The notes under the pieces are model-generated. The model was given only the letters and a program-made list of their open reading frames with translations. It was not told the DNA's origin and did no database searches. From Rhodospirillaceae bacterium (GTDB taxonomy: Bacteria; Pseudomonadota; Alphaproteobacteria; TMED109), in assembly GCA_902615805.1 (NCBI GenBank), contig CACMQH010000004.1, forward strand, positions 1 through 64,000: 64,000 bases of DNA, written 5' to 3'. Made by a program: the position numbers and the translations under genes. Positions 35,703 to 48,659 of the stretch are shown piece after piece (positions within the stretch are counted from its first letter, which is position 1; every line of letters begins with the position of its first letter).

Positions 35703-36873
35703 AAAGAAACAGAAAAAAAATAAAAAAGCTGCAAATAGAAAAGTATCTTTTAATAAAAAAACCTCTAATAACAATCAGAAAAATTCCTATAACTTTTCTT
35801 TAATATTTACGAAAATAATATCAACTATTTTGTCTAAACCATTCTTTTTAATCAACCTAGTAATAAATAAAGCATTAGTAATAATAAAAAGCGTATTCCT
35901 TCAGCTATTTAATTTAATTAAGCAGGCCTTAAAGTTATTATTAGAAACTAAGGAAGCTTTTTTTAGCATACTTTTTGGACTTTTAGCAGGAGGAATTGGA
36001 GCAGTAGTAATATTTTCTTATTTAGATTTAAATTCACAAGGACAAAATGCTGAGTATGAAACTAAAATTTTGGAAAGTGAAAAAGTTATATCTTCTCTAC
36101 AATTAGAAATTAAGAAAAATAATGCAAGATTTGAAGAATTTGAAAATACTGTTTCTGTTTTAAAAAATAAACTAAATACTACCGAAAAAAACAGCTTGAA
36201 AAATAAAAATTTTATTGAACAACAAAATATTAAATTCGAGGAATTAATAGCAAAAATTAACCAGGCTAGTGAAAAGATATTATCTGCAGAAGAAAAAAAT
36301 AATAATAAAATAGTAGAACTGGAAAAAAAAATTCAGAATACTTCCAAGCTAATGCTATCCTCAAGTAAATCAGAATTATCTGATCGTTTATATTTAGCAA
36401 AAAGCTTGGTGGATAGGCTTAAATCTGGAGTGCCGTATGCCCCTCAGTTAGTGGCTTTGGGTCAAGAAGGACTTGATCCTGCCTTATTAAGGTTTGCTAA
36501 AGGAGGAGCTCCTACTTTATCAGATTTAGCTGCTAGATTAAGTGCAAGAGCAGGAGAGTTAAGGGACTCAATGAAAACAAAAAATGATCTGACCTGGAAA
36601 GACAGTTTAAAAGATGAAATCTCAAAATTAGTTACAATCAGGCCGACTAATAGTGAAAATATCGAAGGTATGGAAGGCGTTTTATTAAGAGCTGAAGAAG
36701 CTATTTCTAAAGGAAATTTAGAAAAAGCTATAACAGAAATTGATAGTTTAGAGGCAAATGACAGAGGTGTACTAAATGCTTGGCTTAAAGAAGCTAAGGC
36801 AAAAAAAGATGCTAGTGTTGCTGCAGAAAATATTCTAGCAAAAACTACAGCAGCACTAAAAATTAAAAATTAA
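35692..36873 (+). CDS. Alphaproteobacterial mitofilin (Mic60) homologue
   Basis: A membrane-anchored coiled-coil protein of about 393 residues: a Lys-rich cytoplasmic N-terminus (about 1-30), hydrophobic regions including one strong transmembrane segment (about 87-110, AFFSILFGLLAGGIGAVVIF), a coiled coil (about 120-235) and a C-terminal helical domain with PYAPQLVAL and GGAPTLSDLAARL, the mitofilin signature. Homologues shape inner-membrane invaginations in alphaproteobacteria and cristae in mitochondria. The ATG at 35692 has a GAGG site; an ATG at 35680 is the alternative. Either overlaps hemD. It lies between hemD and hemY, its usual place. Confidence 0.85.
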   Translation: MAPKKKQKKNKKAANRKVSFNKKTSNNNQKNSYNFSLIFTKIISTILSKPFFLINLVINKALVIIKSVFLQLFNLIKQALKLLLETKEAFFSILFGLLAGGIGAVVIFSYLDLNSQGQNAEYETKILESEKVISSLQLEIKKNNARFEEFENTVSVLKNKLNTTEKNSLKNKNFIEQQNIKFEELIAKINQASEKILSAEEKNNNKIVELEKKIQNTSKLMLSSSKSELSDRLYLAKSLVDRLKSGVPYAPQLVALGQEGLDPALLRFAKGGAPTLSDLAARLSARAGELRDSMKTKNDLTWKDSLKDEISKLVTIRPTNSENIEGMEGVLLRAEEAISKGNLEKAITEIDSLEANDRGVLNAWLKEAKAKKDASVAAENILAKTTAALKIKN

Positions 36874-38202
36874 TTGATTAAAATTTTTTTTCTAATATTG
36901 CTAATGACCCTTATAAGCTCATTAGCTATGTGGTTTTCTAATAGCAAAGGAAAAGTGGTAATAGAATGGTTTGGCTGGCAGGTTACAACTTCTCCTTCTT
37001 TTTTAATAATCTCAATAATATTTATATTTTTTTTTATTTATATATTACTATCACTTATATTAAGCTTATATAATATTCCTAAAAAAACTCTATTAAAAAT
37101 AGAGAAAAGAAAAAAAAATAATGCAATCACAGCATTAAATGAAGGGGTTATTGCTTCTTTTTATGGCAATAAAAAAGAAGTTCTTAAAAACTTAAGTATT
37201 GCAAAAAAATCACTTAATGACACTCCATTACTTATTTTACTAGAATTGCAAAACTCACTATATAAAGGTGATCAACATAATACATTTACACTTTTGACTA
37301 AAATGTTAGATATAAAAGTTTTAAAACCATTAGCTATTAAGAGCTTGATAGTTTATTCAATTAAAAATAAAGATCAAAAACTTTTCAATAATATATTAAA
37401 TAAATCCTTAGATAAAAAAATTGATTTCTTATGGATTAAAAAAGATATATTTAAGTTTTGTATTCAAAATAATAATTGGAATGATTTATCAAACTACTTA
37501 GAAAAAAAAATACCAGCAAGCAATAAAGCTAATAAAGAAATACTTAGTATTGCTTATTTTCAAACTGCTTTAGGACATTATTATTTAAAAGAAATAAATA
37601 ATGCAAAAATTTTTTTAAGGAAAGCTATAAAGTTGAACAATTTTTTTCCACCTTTTATGGAATTGTACTGCAAACTAAATTTAGAAAAAAGTCAAAATCA
37701 ACTTATAAAAGTTTTAAAAAAATATTGGCTTATAAATCCTAACCCTAATATAGAGCAATGTCTAGAAGACAGCTTTACAGAGAAAGATGCTCTATCTAAG
37801 TTAAAGATAATTTCAAAAATTTTAGTTAAAAATAATCATTTATATTATAAATATTTAATTTTGGGAAAATTTAAATACAAAGCAAAAATATGGGGGTCAT
37901 CCAAAAGCGATCTACAAACATCAATAAGCTTTAAACCTTCAAAAGAGGCATATTACTTTTTATATAAAATAGAAAAAAGATTAAAAACCAATGAAAGTTT
38001 AACTCAAGAACTTAAATTATTATACGATAAAAGTACTAATGATAATTACTGGAAATGTGATATTTGTGACTTAAGTTATAATAATTGGTATCCTTTTTGT
38101 AACTCATGCAATTCATTTAATTCTATACAGAGCATAAATATAAATGAAAATTATAAAGTAAATAAAAATAACCAATTAATTGATGGTACTTTGATATCAT
38201 GA
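36874..38202 (+). CDS. hemY: HemY-type TPR membrane protein
   Basis: A 442-residue inner-membrane protein with two N-terminal helices around residues 3-20 and 42-65, separated by SKGKVVIEWFGWQVTTS, the HemY N-terminal domain, then tetratricopeptide-like helices. A C-terminal four-cysteine zinc ribbon (CDICD and CNSCN, about residues 397-420) is common in alphaproteobacterial HemY. Its function in heme synthesis is not settled; it is unrelated to protoporphyrinogen oxidase of the same name. The start is a TTG directly after the previous stop, or an ATG at 36904; no ribosome binding site supports either strongly. Confidence 0.85.
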   Translation: MIKIFFLILLMTLISSLAMWFSNSKGKVVIEWFGWQVTTSPSFLIISIIFIFFFIYILLSLILSLYNIPKKTLLKIEKRKKNNAITALNEGVIASFYGNKKEVLKNLSIAKKSLNDTPLLILLELQNSLYKGDQHNTFTLLTKMLDIKVLKPLAIKSLIVYSIKNKDQKLFNNILNKSLDKKIDFLWIKKDIFKFCIQNNNWNDLSNYLEKKIPASNKANKEILSIAYFQTALGHYYLKEINNAKIFLRKAIKLNNFFPPFMELYCKLNLEKSQNQLIKVLKKYWLINPNPNIEQCLEDSFTEKDALSKLKIISKILVKNNHLYYKYLILGKFKYKAKIWGSSKSDLQTSISFKPSKEAYYFLYKIEKRLKTNESLTQELKLLYDKSTNDNYWKCDICDLSYNNWYPFCNSCNSFNSIQSININENYKVNKNNQLIDGTLIS

Positions 38203-38678
38203 TAAGACTCTTACTTTTTTTACTATTCTTTTCTAAAAATCTAGGTGCTTTAGAGAATATAGATTTCATAGTAGTTGATAAAGAAAAAAGAGATATAACT
38301 ATGTATAAGGAAGGTAAAGTATTAAAAAAATTCAAAATTTCTCTTGGTTTTGAACCAATAGGTACTAAAATTAAAAAAGGAGACGGTAAAACACCTGAAG
38401 GCCTTTATTATATTGAAGATAAAGTTAGAGAGAGTTCTTTTTTTCTTGCTTTAAAAGTTTCCTATCCTAACCCTTGGGATATAAGGAGAGCATTAGAACT
38501 TAATTATCATCCAGGAGGACAAATTATGATACATGGAGTACCAAATATAGGATATGATCACAATTACCATAACTCAGATAATGATTGGACAGAAGGATGC
38601 GTAGCCATTTCTAACCAACAAATGCTTGAAATATGGAAAAAAATATCTGTAGGAACACCTATTTTAATAAAAAAATAA
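38199..38678 (+). CDS. L,D-transpeptidase (YkuD family)
   Basis: A 159-residue protein with an N-terminal signal-like segment (MIRLLLFLLFFSKNLGA) and a YkuD domain: MIHGVPN and the active-site stretch WTEGCVAISN with its catalytic cysteine. It forms 3-3 peptidoglycan crosslinks or attaches proteins to peptidoglycan; which cannot be told. It overlaps the hemY stop by 4 bases and ends 2 bases from the convergent penicillin-binding protein gene. Confidence 0.9.
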   Translation: MIRLLLFLLFFSKNLGALENIDFIVVDKEKRDITMYKEGKVLKKFKISLGFEPIGTKIKKGDGKTPEGLYYIEDKVRESSFFLALKVSYPNPWDIRRALELNYHPGGQIMIHGVPNIGYDHNYHNSDNDWTEGCVAISNQQMLEIWKKISVGTPILIKK

Positions 38679-38680
38679 TG

Positions 38681-40408
38681 TTATATTCTTTCCACAATAT
38701 TTTTGTATATACTTAAAGGTAATGTAGAACCAAATACATTCTTCATACTTTTATCGTCATCTCTACCATTCCACACACCTATTACATATCCTTTAGAACA
38801 TCCTAAAAACCAAGCATCTCTGTTATTTTGTGTTGTTCCAGTTTTTCCTAATACCGTAAATGGTAATTTAGATAATTGCTTACCCGTCCCTTCAGCTATT
38901 ACTTCTCTTAATAATTTCTTCATATTACTATTAACGGTATAACTTATAATTTTTTTTCTTTCTGGCTTTAATCTTTTCCAATAGCTATCACCATTCCTTA
39001 AGTTTATTTCTTCTATACCGTATGGTATAATAGGTTTTCCTTTACCGCATAATGGAACATATGAGCCCACCACTTCAAGTAAAGACATAGCGGCAACCCC
39101 TAGTGGCATAGATAACTCATTTGGGATCTTAGAAGTAACACCTAACTTTCTAACCTCCTCAATTATTAAATCCCTTCCAACCATATCTGAAATTTTTACC
39201 GCTATTACATTAGATGATTTTGCAAATGCTCTTTTTATTGATATTCTTCCTTCATATTTATTACCAAAGTTTTTAGGAGACCACTCTTGTCCAACTATAG
39301 GAGTATCAAGCATAATTTGATTAATAGAAGTTCCTTTATTTAATGCAGCTAAATATACGTAAGTTTTAAATATTGATCCTACTTGCCTTTTTGATTGGGT
39401 GGCTCTATTGAACTTACTTACATTCCAATCTTTTCCTCCTTTCATAGCTTTTATAGCCCCTTCGTTATTCATTACAATAACAGCTACCTGAATATTTTTA
39501 TTTTTACTTTCTAACTTTAACTCTACAACTTCGTTGACTATTTTTTGAATTCTTGAGTTTAGTGTCGATTTAATTAATAAATCTTTTTTAGATCTTAAAA
39601 CTTCACCTGGAGTTTGTGTATATATCCAATCTATAAAATATCTAGCCTTAACTTGTTCAGAATTTTTTCTTTTTAATAATAGTACATCTAAATCTTTATT
39701 TGCTAAATTTTTTTCTGACTCAGAAATAATATTTTCTTTATATAATAGACTAATTATTAATTTAGCTCTTTTAATATTTAAATCTTTATTTACTAAAAAA
39801 GAAAGCTTACTAGGTGCTTTTAAAGTACCTGCCAATATTGCCGACTCAGCTAAATTTAATTTTTCCGGTGGATTAGAAAAATATCTTCTAGAAGCTGCCT
39901 TCACTCCATACAAACCTGATCCAAAATATGCTCTATTCAAATACATCGTTAATATATCTTCTTTAGTAAATTTATACTCTAAATAAAAAGCTATTATCAA
40001 TTCTCTCATTTTTCGTGATAAAGTTTTTTTGCTATCTAAAAAAATTAATTTCGACAACTGCTGAGTTATTGTTGATGCACCTTGTGCATACCTAGCTTCC
40101 TTTATATTATATAAGACTGCCCTAATTATACCTTTTAAATCTAGCCCAAAGTGATCATAAAACCGTTTATCCTCAATAAATACTACCGTTTTAATTAAAT
40201 TATCAGATATATCTTTGTAATTTATGCTCCCAGCATAAACATCACCAGATGAACCCATTATTTTTCCATTATCGTCTAAAACACTAATAGAAGGAGTTCT
40301 AGTCTTATTTCCTAATCCTGATAAATCTGGTAATGTTATAATACAATAAGATACCCATAATAGTGCTGCTAAAAATAATAATAAGATTATTACTCTTATG
40401 ACTTTCAT
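38681..40408 (-). CDS. Class A penicillin-binding protein (transglycosylase/transpeptidase)
   Basis: Bifunctional peptidoglycan synthase of 575 residues. An N-terminal membrane anchor (about 4-25) precedes a GT51 glycosyltransferase domain with EDKRFYDHFGLDLKG, the catalytic Glu in this motif, and QGASTITQQLSK. The transpeptidase carries the SxxK serine in VGSIFKTYVY, the SSN motif in KSSNVIAV and KTGTT. It is shorter than E. coli PBP1a (about 850), consistent with loss of the extra OB-type domain. PbpC-like or Mtg-extended alternatives are less likely because all three transpeptidase motifs are present. Confidence 0.93.
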   Translation of the reverse strand: MKVIRVIILLLFLAALLWVSYCIITLPDLSGLGNKTRTPSISVLDDNGKIMGSSGDVYAGSINYKDISDNLIKTVVFIEDKRFYDHFGLDLKGIIRAVLYNIKEARYAQGASTITQQLSKLIFLDSKKTLSRKMRELIIAFYLEYKFTKEDILTMYLNRAYFGSGLYGVKAASRRYFSNPPEKLNLAESAILAGTLKAPSKLSFLVNKDLNIKRAKLIISLLYKENIISESEKNLANKDLDVLLLKRKNSEQVKARYFIDWIYTQTPGEVLRSKKDLLIKSTLNSRIQKIVNEVVELKLESKNKNIQVAVIVMNNEGAIKAMKGGKDWNVSKFNRATQSKRQVGSIFKTYVYLAALNKGTSINQIMLDTPIVGQEWSPKNFGNKYEGRISIKRAFAKSSNVIAVKISDMVGRDLIIEEVRKLGVTSKIPNELSMPLGVAAMSLLEVVGSYVPLCGKGKPIIPYGIEEINLRNGDSYWKRLKPERKKIISYTVNSNMKKLLREVIAEGTGKQLSKLPFTVLGKTGTTQNNRDAWFLGCSKGYVIGVWNGRDDDKSMKNVFGSTLPLSIYKNIVERI

Positions 40409-40415
40409 TAAACGC

Positions 40416-43965
<3,550 letters not shown>

Positions 43966-43980
43966 TTACTCGATTATAAT

Positions 43981-45096
43981 TTATATATGCATAGGCATTA
44001 ATAAATATAAAGCTTGTTTATCATCGTCATCAAATATTAAAGTTGGAGAAAGTTTATCTGAAAGTAAAAACTTTACTTGCGCACCACTAATTTGTTTTGC
44101 AATATCTAATAGGTATCTTGAGTTAAACCCTATATCTAATTTATCACCAGTATAATGAACGTTTAAATGTTCCTTAGCGCTTCCTTGGTCAGGATTTTCT
44201 GCACTAATTATTAGTTGTTTATCACTTAATTCAAATTTTATTGCTCTAGTTCTATCTGAAGAAACTGTAGATACTCTATCAACTGCATCTATAAATTCTT
44301 TATTATCAATGATTAATTCTTTAGTATTATTACTTGGTATAACTTTCTCATAATCAGGAAACGCACCATCTAATAATTTAGAGGTTAAAGAAATATTGTC
44401 TATACTAAACCTAATCTTATTTTTTGAAAGTTGTATTTTTACAGTATTTTGTTTGCCGTCAATTATTTTTCTTAATTCAATAACTGTCTTTCTAGGTATT
44501 ATAACTCCTTCCAGATTTTTAGCATTTAAGGGAAGTTCTGTACTTAACCTAGACAATCTATGCCCATCAGTAGCTACCACTCGAAACCGCTCTTCATTTT
44601 CTTCTTTAACAGAATGAATATATATACCATTCAAATAATATCTAGTTTCTTCAGTGGAAACCGAAAATAAAGTTTTATCTATAAGCCTGGATAGCTTATC
44701 TGCTTCAATTTCAAAGCTATCCGGAAAGCTGCCTGAGTGTATATCTGGAAAATCTTTTGGATTTAAACACATCAAAGAAAAAGATATTTTGTCAGTTTTA
44801 ATTTCTAATTTTTTTCCTTCAAAGCTTTCAAGTTCTATAAGAGCATTGTCAGGAAGTTTTCTTACTATATCATGAAGAACATGAGCTGGCGTTGTGATTA
44901 CTCCGTTTTGCTCAATTTTACATGAGACTTTTTGTAATTCAGCTATTTCCATATCAGTAGCTGCTAGTGATAAAAAATTATCTTTAGCTTCTATTAAAAC
45001 ATTTGCTAATATCGGGATAGTATTTCTTTTTTCTACAACTCCGTGAAGGTGAGTTAATGCTTGCATTAACTTCTTTTTTTCTATGATAGCTTTCAT
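43981..45096 (-). CDS. dnaN: DNA polymerase III beta subunit (sliding clamp)
   Basis: Ring-forming processivity clamp of replication, 371 residues with three repeated clamp domains. Family segments include LEKKKL-like N-terminus (KAIIEKKKLMQAL), the RNTIPILANV stretch and the C-terminal LLMPMHI ending. The ATG at 45096 is preferred over an upstream in-frame GTG at 45105 because AGGTG lies six bases before it. The 104-base gap to dnaA contains a perfect inverted repeat. Confidence 0.96.
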   Translation of the reverse strand: MKAIIEKKKLMQALTHLHGVVEKRNTIPILANVLIEAKDNFLSLAATDMEIAELQKVSCKIEQNGVITTPAHVLHDIVRKLPDNALIELESFEGKKLEIKTDKISFSLMCLNPKDFPDIHSGSFPDSFEIEADKLSRLIDKTLFSVSTEETRYYLNGIYIHSVKEENEERFRVVATDGHRLSRLSTELPLNAKNLEGVIIPRKTVIELRKIIDGKQNTVKIQLSKNKIRFSIDNISLTSKLLDGAFPDYEKVIPSNNTKELIIDNKEFIDAVDRVSTVSSDRTRAIKFELSDKQLIISAENPDQGSAKEHLNVHYTGDKLDIGFNSRYLLDIAKQISGAQVKFLLSDKLSPTLIFDDDDKQALYLLMPMHI

Positions 45097-45141
45097 ACTA
45101 AACACCTATGTTATTAATATAAATAGTATAATATATAAAAT

Positions 45142-45163
45142 ATAATACTAAATATAGTATTAT
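45142..45163. promoter_or_regulatory. Perfect inverted repeat between dnaA and dnaN
   Basis: ATAATACTA (45142-45150) and TAGTATTAT (45155-45163) flank a 4-base spacer. On the dnaN coding strand the region also offers TATAAT-like boxes, so it may be a dnaN promoter with an operator, or a purely AT hairpin. No DnaA box consensus (TTATNCACA) was found in this gap. Confidence 0.3.
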
Positions 45164-45200
45164 AAACAAAATCTAAATAAAATCCAACAACTTAGTCCTA

Positions 45201-46583
45201 TCAAATAAAAGACTTTTTCAAAACTTTAATATGTTCTGAAAAAGATATATCTGTTTTATATAAGTTTTCCACTTTTTTAACTGCATGAATAACTGTTGTA
45301 TGATCTCTACCTCCAAATAGTTTTCCTATCTCAGGCAAAGACTTTGTGGTACAAATTTTGGATAAATACATTGCTATTTGCCTTGGTCTAGCAACTACCC
45401 TTGACCTTCTAGTAGATAACATATCACTCTGCCTAATATTAAAATACTCTGAAACTTTTTTTTGTATTTCTTCAATGGTAACATTCTTATTATTTGCCTT
45501 AAATATATCATGAAGTATCTGTTTAACTGTATCTAGTGTTAATGGTCTGTTAACTAATTCAACATGTGCACACAATCTTCTATAGGCCCCTTCTAGTTCC
45601 CTGACATTAGAAGTAATATGTTTTGCTAAGTGTTCTATTATATCATTATCAACTTTTACTTTTTTATTTTCAGAAACCTTTGATTTTAGGATGCGTACCC
45701 TTAATTCGTAGTCTGTTTTATGTAATTCTCCTACTACCCCAAAGCTTAGTCTTGATCTTAGCCTCTCTCCAACTCCCTCCAAATCAGAAGGAGAGCGATC
45801 TCCGCTTATAATGATTTGTTTTTTCTGATCAACTAGTGAATTAAATGTATGAAAAAACTCTTCTTGTGTACTGTCCTTACCTGCTATAAATTGAATATCA
45901 TCAATCATTAAAACATCAACCGATCTAAATTTTTCTTTGAATGCCATTATATCCTTATGACGCAGTGATTTTACAAATTCGTACATAAACTTTTCAGCTG
46001 ATAAATATACAACTTTTCGTTCAGGGTTTCTTTCTTGAATGTCCCAAGCTACTGCATGCATAAGGTGTGTTTTGCCTAATCCAACCCCTCCAAAAAGAAA
46101 AAGTGGGTTAAAGGAAACTTTGTTAATCTCTGCTACTTTTTTAGCCGCTGCAAAAGCAAATTCATTGGATTTACCTACTATAAAGTTGTGAAAACTAAAC
46201 CTTGGGTCTAGAGGAGAATGAGCGTTGCTATAGTTAAAAGTACCTTTATTTGTCAAGTCTACAAAATCATGTAGGTTATTACTTTTTTCTTTAAATTTAG
46301 AATTAACAACTATTTTGGTTTTTTTTATACCTACAAAAACTCTCTTGCATATAGTATCAATCTTGTTTCCATAATGGGGTATGACCCAGTCACTTAAAAA
46401 ACTAGATGGTAAAGATAAATATAGTATGTTGTTTTCTATCTTATTAAGTCTTAATGATACAAGCCAACTTTTAAAAGCTGATTGACCTACTTCTTCTACT
46501 AGACTTACTTGAACCTTCATAAATAATTTATTTAGAGTCGTTTCTTGTTCACTATCTAACTTATCAATTCCAAAATTATGCAA
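45201..46583 (-). CDS. dnaA: Chromosomal replication initiator protein DnaA
   Basis: AAA+ initiator of chromosome replication, 460 residues. Domain I is at about 20-95, Walker A GGVGLGKTHLM and Walker B VLMIDDIQFIAGK are intact, and domain IV ends in the DNA-binding signature GGRDHTTVIHA. The start is a TTG at 46581-46583 supported by a purine-rich AGGGGGAG just upstream; the first ATG (46520) lacks a ribosome binding site. A TTG start could lower initiator synthesis. It leads the leftward dnaA-dnaN-recF-gyrB cluster. Confidence 0.96.
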   Translation of the reverse strand: MHNFGIDKLDSEQETTLNKLFMKVQVSLVEEVGQSAFKSWLVSLRLNKIENNILYLSLPSSFLSDWVIPHYGNKIDTICKRVFVGIKKTKIVVNSKFKEKSNNLHDFVDLTNKGTFNYSNAHSPLDPRFSFHNFIVGKSNEFAFAAAKKVAEINKVSFNPLFLFGGVGLGKTHLMHAVAWDIQERNPERKVVYLSAEKFMYEFVKSLRHKDIMAFKEKFRSVDVLMIDDIQFIAGKDSTQEEFFHTFNSLVDQKKQIIISGDRSPSDLEGVGERLRSRLSFGVVGELHKTDYELRVRILKSKVSENKKVKVDNDIIEHLAKHITSNVRELEGAYRRLCAHVELVNRPLTLDTVKQILHDIFKANNKNVTIEEIQKKVSEYFNIRQSDMLSTRRSRVVARPRQIAMYLSKICTTKSLPEIGKLFGGRDHTTVIHAVKKVENLYKTDISFSEHIKVLKKSFI

Positions 46584-46693
46584 AACTCTCCCCCTAACGT
46601 AAGATAATATTTTTTCTCACGACACTAAATTTTAAATTTTTTATATACTTTAAAGATATATAAATGCAAAAACTTTAAAAGATAAAATTTAAA

Positions 46694-46963
46694 TTATTTT
46701 TTTTTTAATTGAACAACCCTTGAATTCAGTCTTTTCTGTATACGAGAAATTTTAGCTTTGGAAAAGATTTTTTTATTTTTTGAGGCTTGTAATTTAGGAT
46801 CAACTTTTTTAAGTAGTTCCATAGCAGATTTCTGGTCTTTTTCAGTTATCAATGATTCGACCTTTTTGATGTAGGTTTTAATTTTATTTCTATACATTTC
46901 TCTAGCAATAGTTTTTCTTTCAATAACCCTAACTTTCTTCTTAGCTGAACTTGTATTAGCCAT
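46694..46963 (-). CDS. rpsT: 30S ribosomal protein S20
   Basis: An 89-residue, very basic helical protein: ANTSSAKKKVRVIERKTIA at the start, SAMELLKKVDPKLQ in the middle and KAKISRIQKRLNSRVVQLKK at the end match S20. TAGGAGA stands seven bases before the ATG. rpsT next to dnaA is a classic alphaproteobacterial arrangement. Confidence 0.96.
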   Translation of the reverse strand: MANTSSAKKKVRVIERKTIAREMYRNKIKTYIKKVESLITEKDQKSAMELLKKVDPKLQASKNKKIFSKAKISRIQKRLNSRVVQLKKK

Positions 46964-47022
46964 ATTTTCTCCTAAAAAGTATTACAATATACAATTTTTC
47001 TATTTTTTCAACGATAAACCGC

Positions 47023-47796
47023 TTAATTATTTTTAAACTTTGGCGATCTTTTTTCTATAAAGGCCATCATACCTTCTTTTCTATCTTCTAATTCAAAAGT
47101 AGATTGAAATAACCTTCGTTCATTTATCATACCTTCAGATAGTGTTGACTCAAAAGATCTTAAAATTGCTTCTTTAGCCAAAATTAAAATAGGTAAAGAG
47201 TTATTGGCTATAATACCTGCTAAGTTAATTGTTTCCTTATCTAAATCTTCTACAGGAACTACCTTTGATACCAAACCATAACTTAAGGCTTCTTCCGCGC
47301 TTATTGTTGAACCTGATAGCACCATCTCCATTGCCTTTGATTTTCCTACTGACTTCACTAGTCTTTGAGTACCTCCTGCAGCAGGTATTGTACCAAGTTT
47401 TATTTCAGGTTGCCCAAATTTAGCATTATCTGCAGCTATAATTACATCACACATCATAGCAATTTCGCATCCGCCTCCTAAAGCATACCCAGCAACAGAA
47501 GCAATAATAGGTTTTTTAAATTTACTTATTTTTTCCCATGGTTTTATAAAATCTTTTTTAATGTGAGAAATAAGTTTTAAATCTTTCATTTCATTAATGT
47601 CTGCTCCAGCCGCAAAAGTTTTATGACTGCCTTTTAGGATTACTACATGTACTTCATCATCCTTTGATAATAAATCTAAAATATAATTAATCTCTTTAAT
47701 TAATTGATCGCATAGAGCATTCAAAAACTTTGGTCTATTTAATGTGATAGTGGCTATTTTGTTAGCCTTTTTAAAAATTATATTTTCTAACTCCAT
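47023..47796 (-). CDS. Enoyl-CoA hydratase
   Basis: A 257-residue single-domain crotonase. Oxyanion-hole segments are FAAGADINEM and GYALGGGCEIAMMCD; the two catalytic glutamates lie in GGGCEIAM and FGQPEIKLGTIPAAGGTQRL. It hydrates trans-2-enoyl-CoA in fatty-acid or amino-acid breakdown. Placement between mutM and rpsT is conserved in many alphaproteobacteria. GAGAGGAAG precedes its ATG. It probably complements the fused FadJ enzyme, but substrate length is unknown. Confidence 0.93.
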   Translation of the reverse strand: MELENIIFKKANKIATITLNRPKFLNALCDQLIKEINYILDLLSKDDEVHVVILKGSHKTFAAGADINEMKDLKLISHIKKDFIKPWEKISKFKKPIIASVAGYALGGGCEIAMMCDVIIAADNAKFGQPEIKLGTIPAAGGTQRLVKSVGKSKAMEMVLSGSTISAEEALSYGLVSKVVPVEDLDKETINLAGIIANNSLPILILAKEAILRSFESTLSEGMINERRLFQSTFELEDRKEGMMAFIEKRSPKFKNN

Positions 47797-47816
47797 AACA
47801 CTTCCTCTCGTTCAAT

Positions 47817-48632
47817 CTAGTTTTGACATTTTATACAAAAAAAAGTTGATCTGCCTCCTTGTTTAACCCTAGTTATCAAAGATTTACAATAATTGCAAGG
47901 CAATCCCTCTCTATCATATACTTGAAATTGTGTTTGAAAATACCCTAAATCATCTTGCGGACTGGCATAATCTTTAATGCTAGAGCCTCCTTTTTTAATA
48001 GCTTCCTCAATAATATTTTGTAAAGCTTTTAAAAGAACTGTAAACTGATATTTGTAAAATTTATTTCCTTTTTTAAAAGGTGAAATTTTTGCTTCATATA
48101 GAATTTCGCTTGCATAAATATTACCAACACCACATATAAAACTTTGATCTAATAAAATATCTTTTATAGAGGCTTTACGTCTTTTAATTTTAGCAAATAA
48201 TATATCCCTAAAATATGTAACTGTAGAGGGCTCATATCCTAAATTTTTTAAATTTAAAATATCAAATGGTTTTTCTGCTAATTTAATATATCCAAATTTT
48301 CGTACATCATTATAAATTAATTTTAAATTATTATTGAATTCTAATACTAAATGGTCATGCTTTGTTTTTTTGTAAACTCTTAAATCAATTTTGAATTTTC
48401 CTGTCATACCTAAATGAAAAATTATTACATTTCTATTGCTTAATAAAATTAACCCATACTTACCCCTTCTAATTATTGATTTTATGCTAGATTGAAATAT
48501 TTTTTTTTTAATATTTAAAGGTAATGGATATCTTAAATTCTTATTAATGATTTCCACCTTTCTTATAGTCAAACCAATAATATTTTTTGATAGTACTCTA
48601 CAAACAGTTTCAACTTCTGGTAATTCTGGCAT
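47817..48632 (-). CDS. mutM: Formamidopyrimidine-DNA glycosylase
   Basis: Removes oxidised purines such as 8-oxoguanine. The N-terminal catalytic PELPEVE (Pro1 nucleophile, Glu2 base) is present, with the lysine in LGMTGKF and a complete C-terminal zinc finger (CNYC and CIKC) carrying the arginine in QGGRSTFFC. Length 271 is normal. It is divergent from ubiE across 27 bases, the usual alphaproteobacterial order. Confidence 0.96.
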   Translation of the reverse strand: MPELPEVETVCRVLSKNIIGLTIRKVEIINKNLRYPLPLNIKKKIFQSSIKSIIRRGKYGLILLSNRNVIIFHLGMTGKFKIDLRVYKKTKHDHLVLEFNNNLKLIYNDVRKFGYIKLAEKPFDILNLKNLGYEPSTVTYFRDILFAKIKRRKASIKDILLDQSFICGVGNIYASEILYEAKISPFKKGNKFYKYQFTVLLKALQNIIEEAIKKGGSSIKDYASPQDDLGYFQTQFQVYDREGLPCNYCKSLITRVKQGGRSTFFCIKCQN

Positions 48633-48659
48633 AATAAATATTTTTAAAAAGAATATAAA

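Noticed and set aside
46574-46586. DnaA box-like TTATGCAAA across the dnaA start
   Set aside because: One mismatch to the 9-mer consensus in a very AT-rich sequence, single copy, no cluster; chance is likely.
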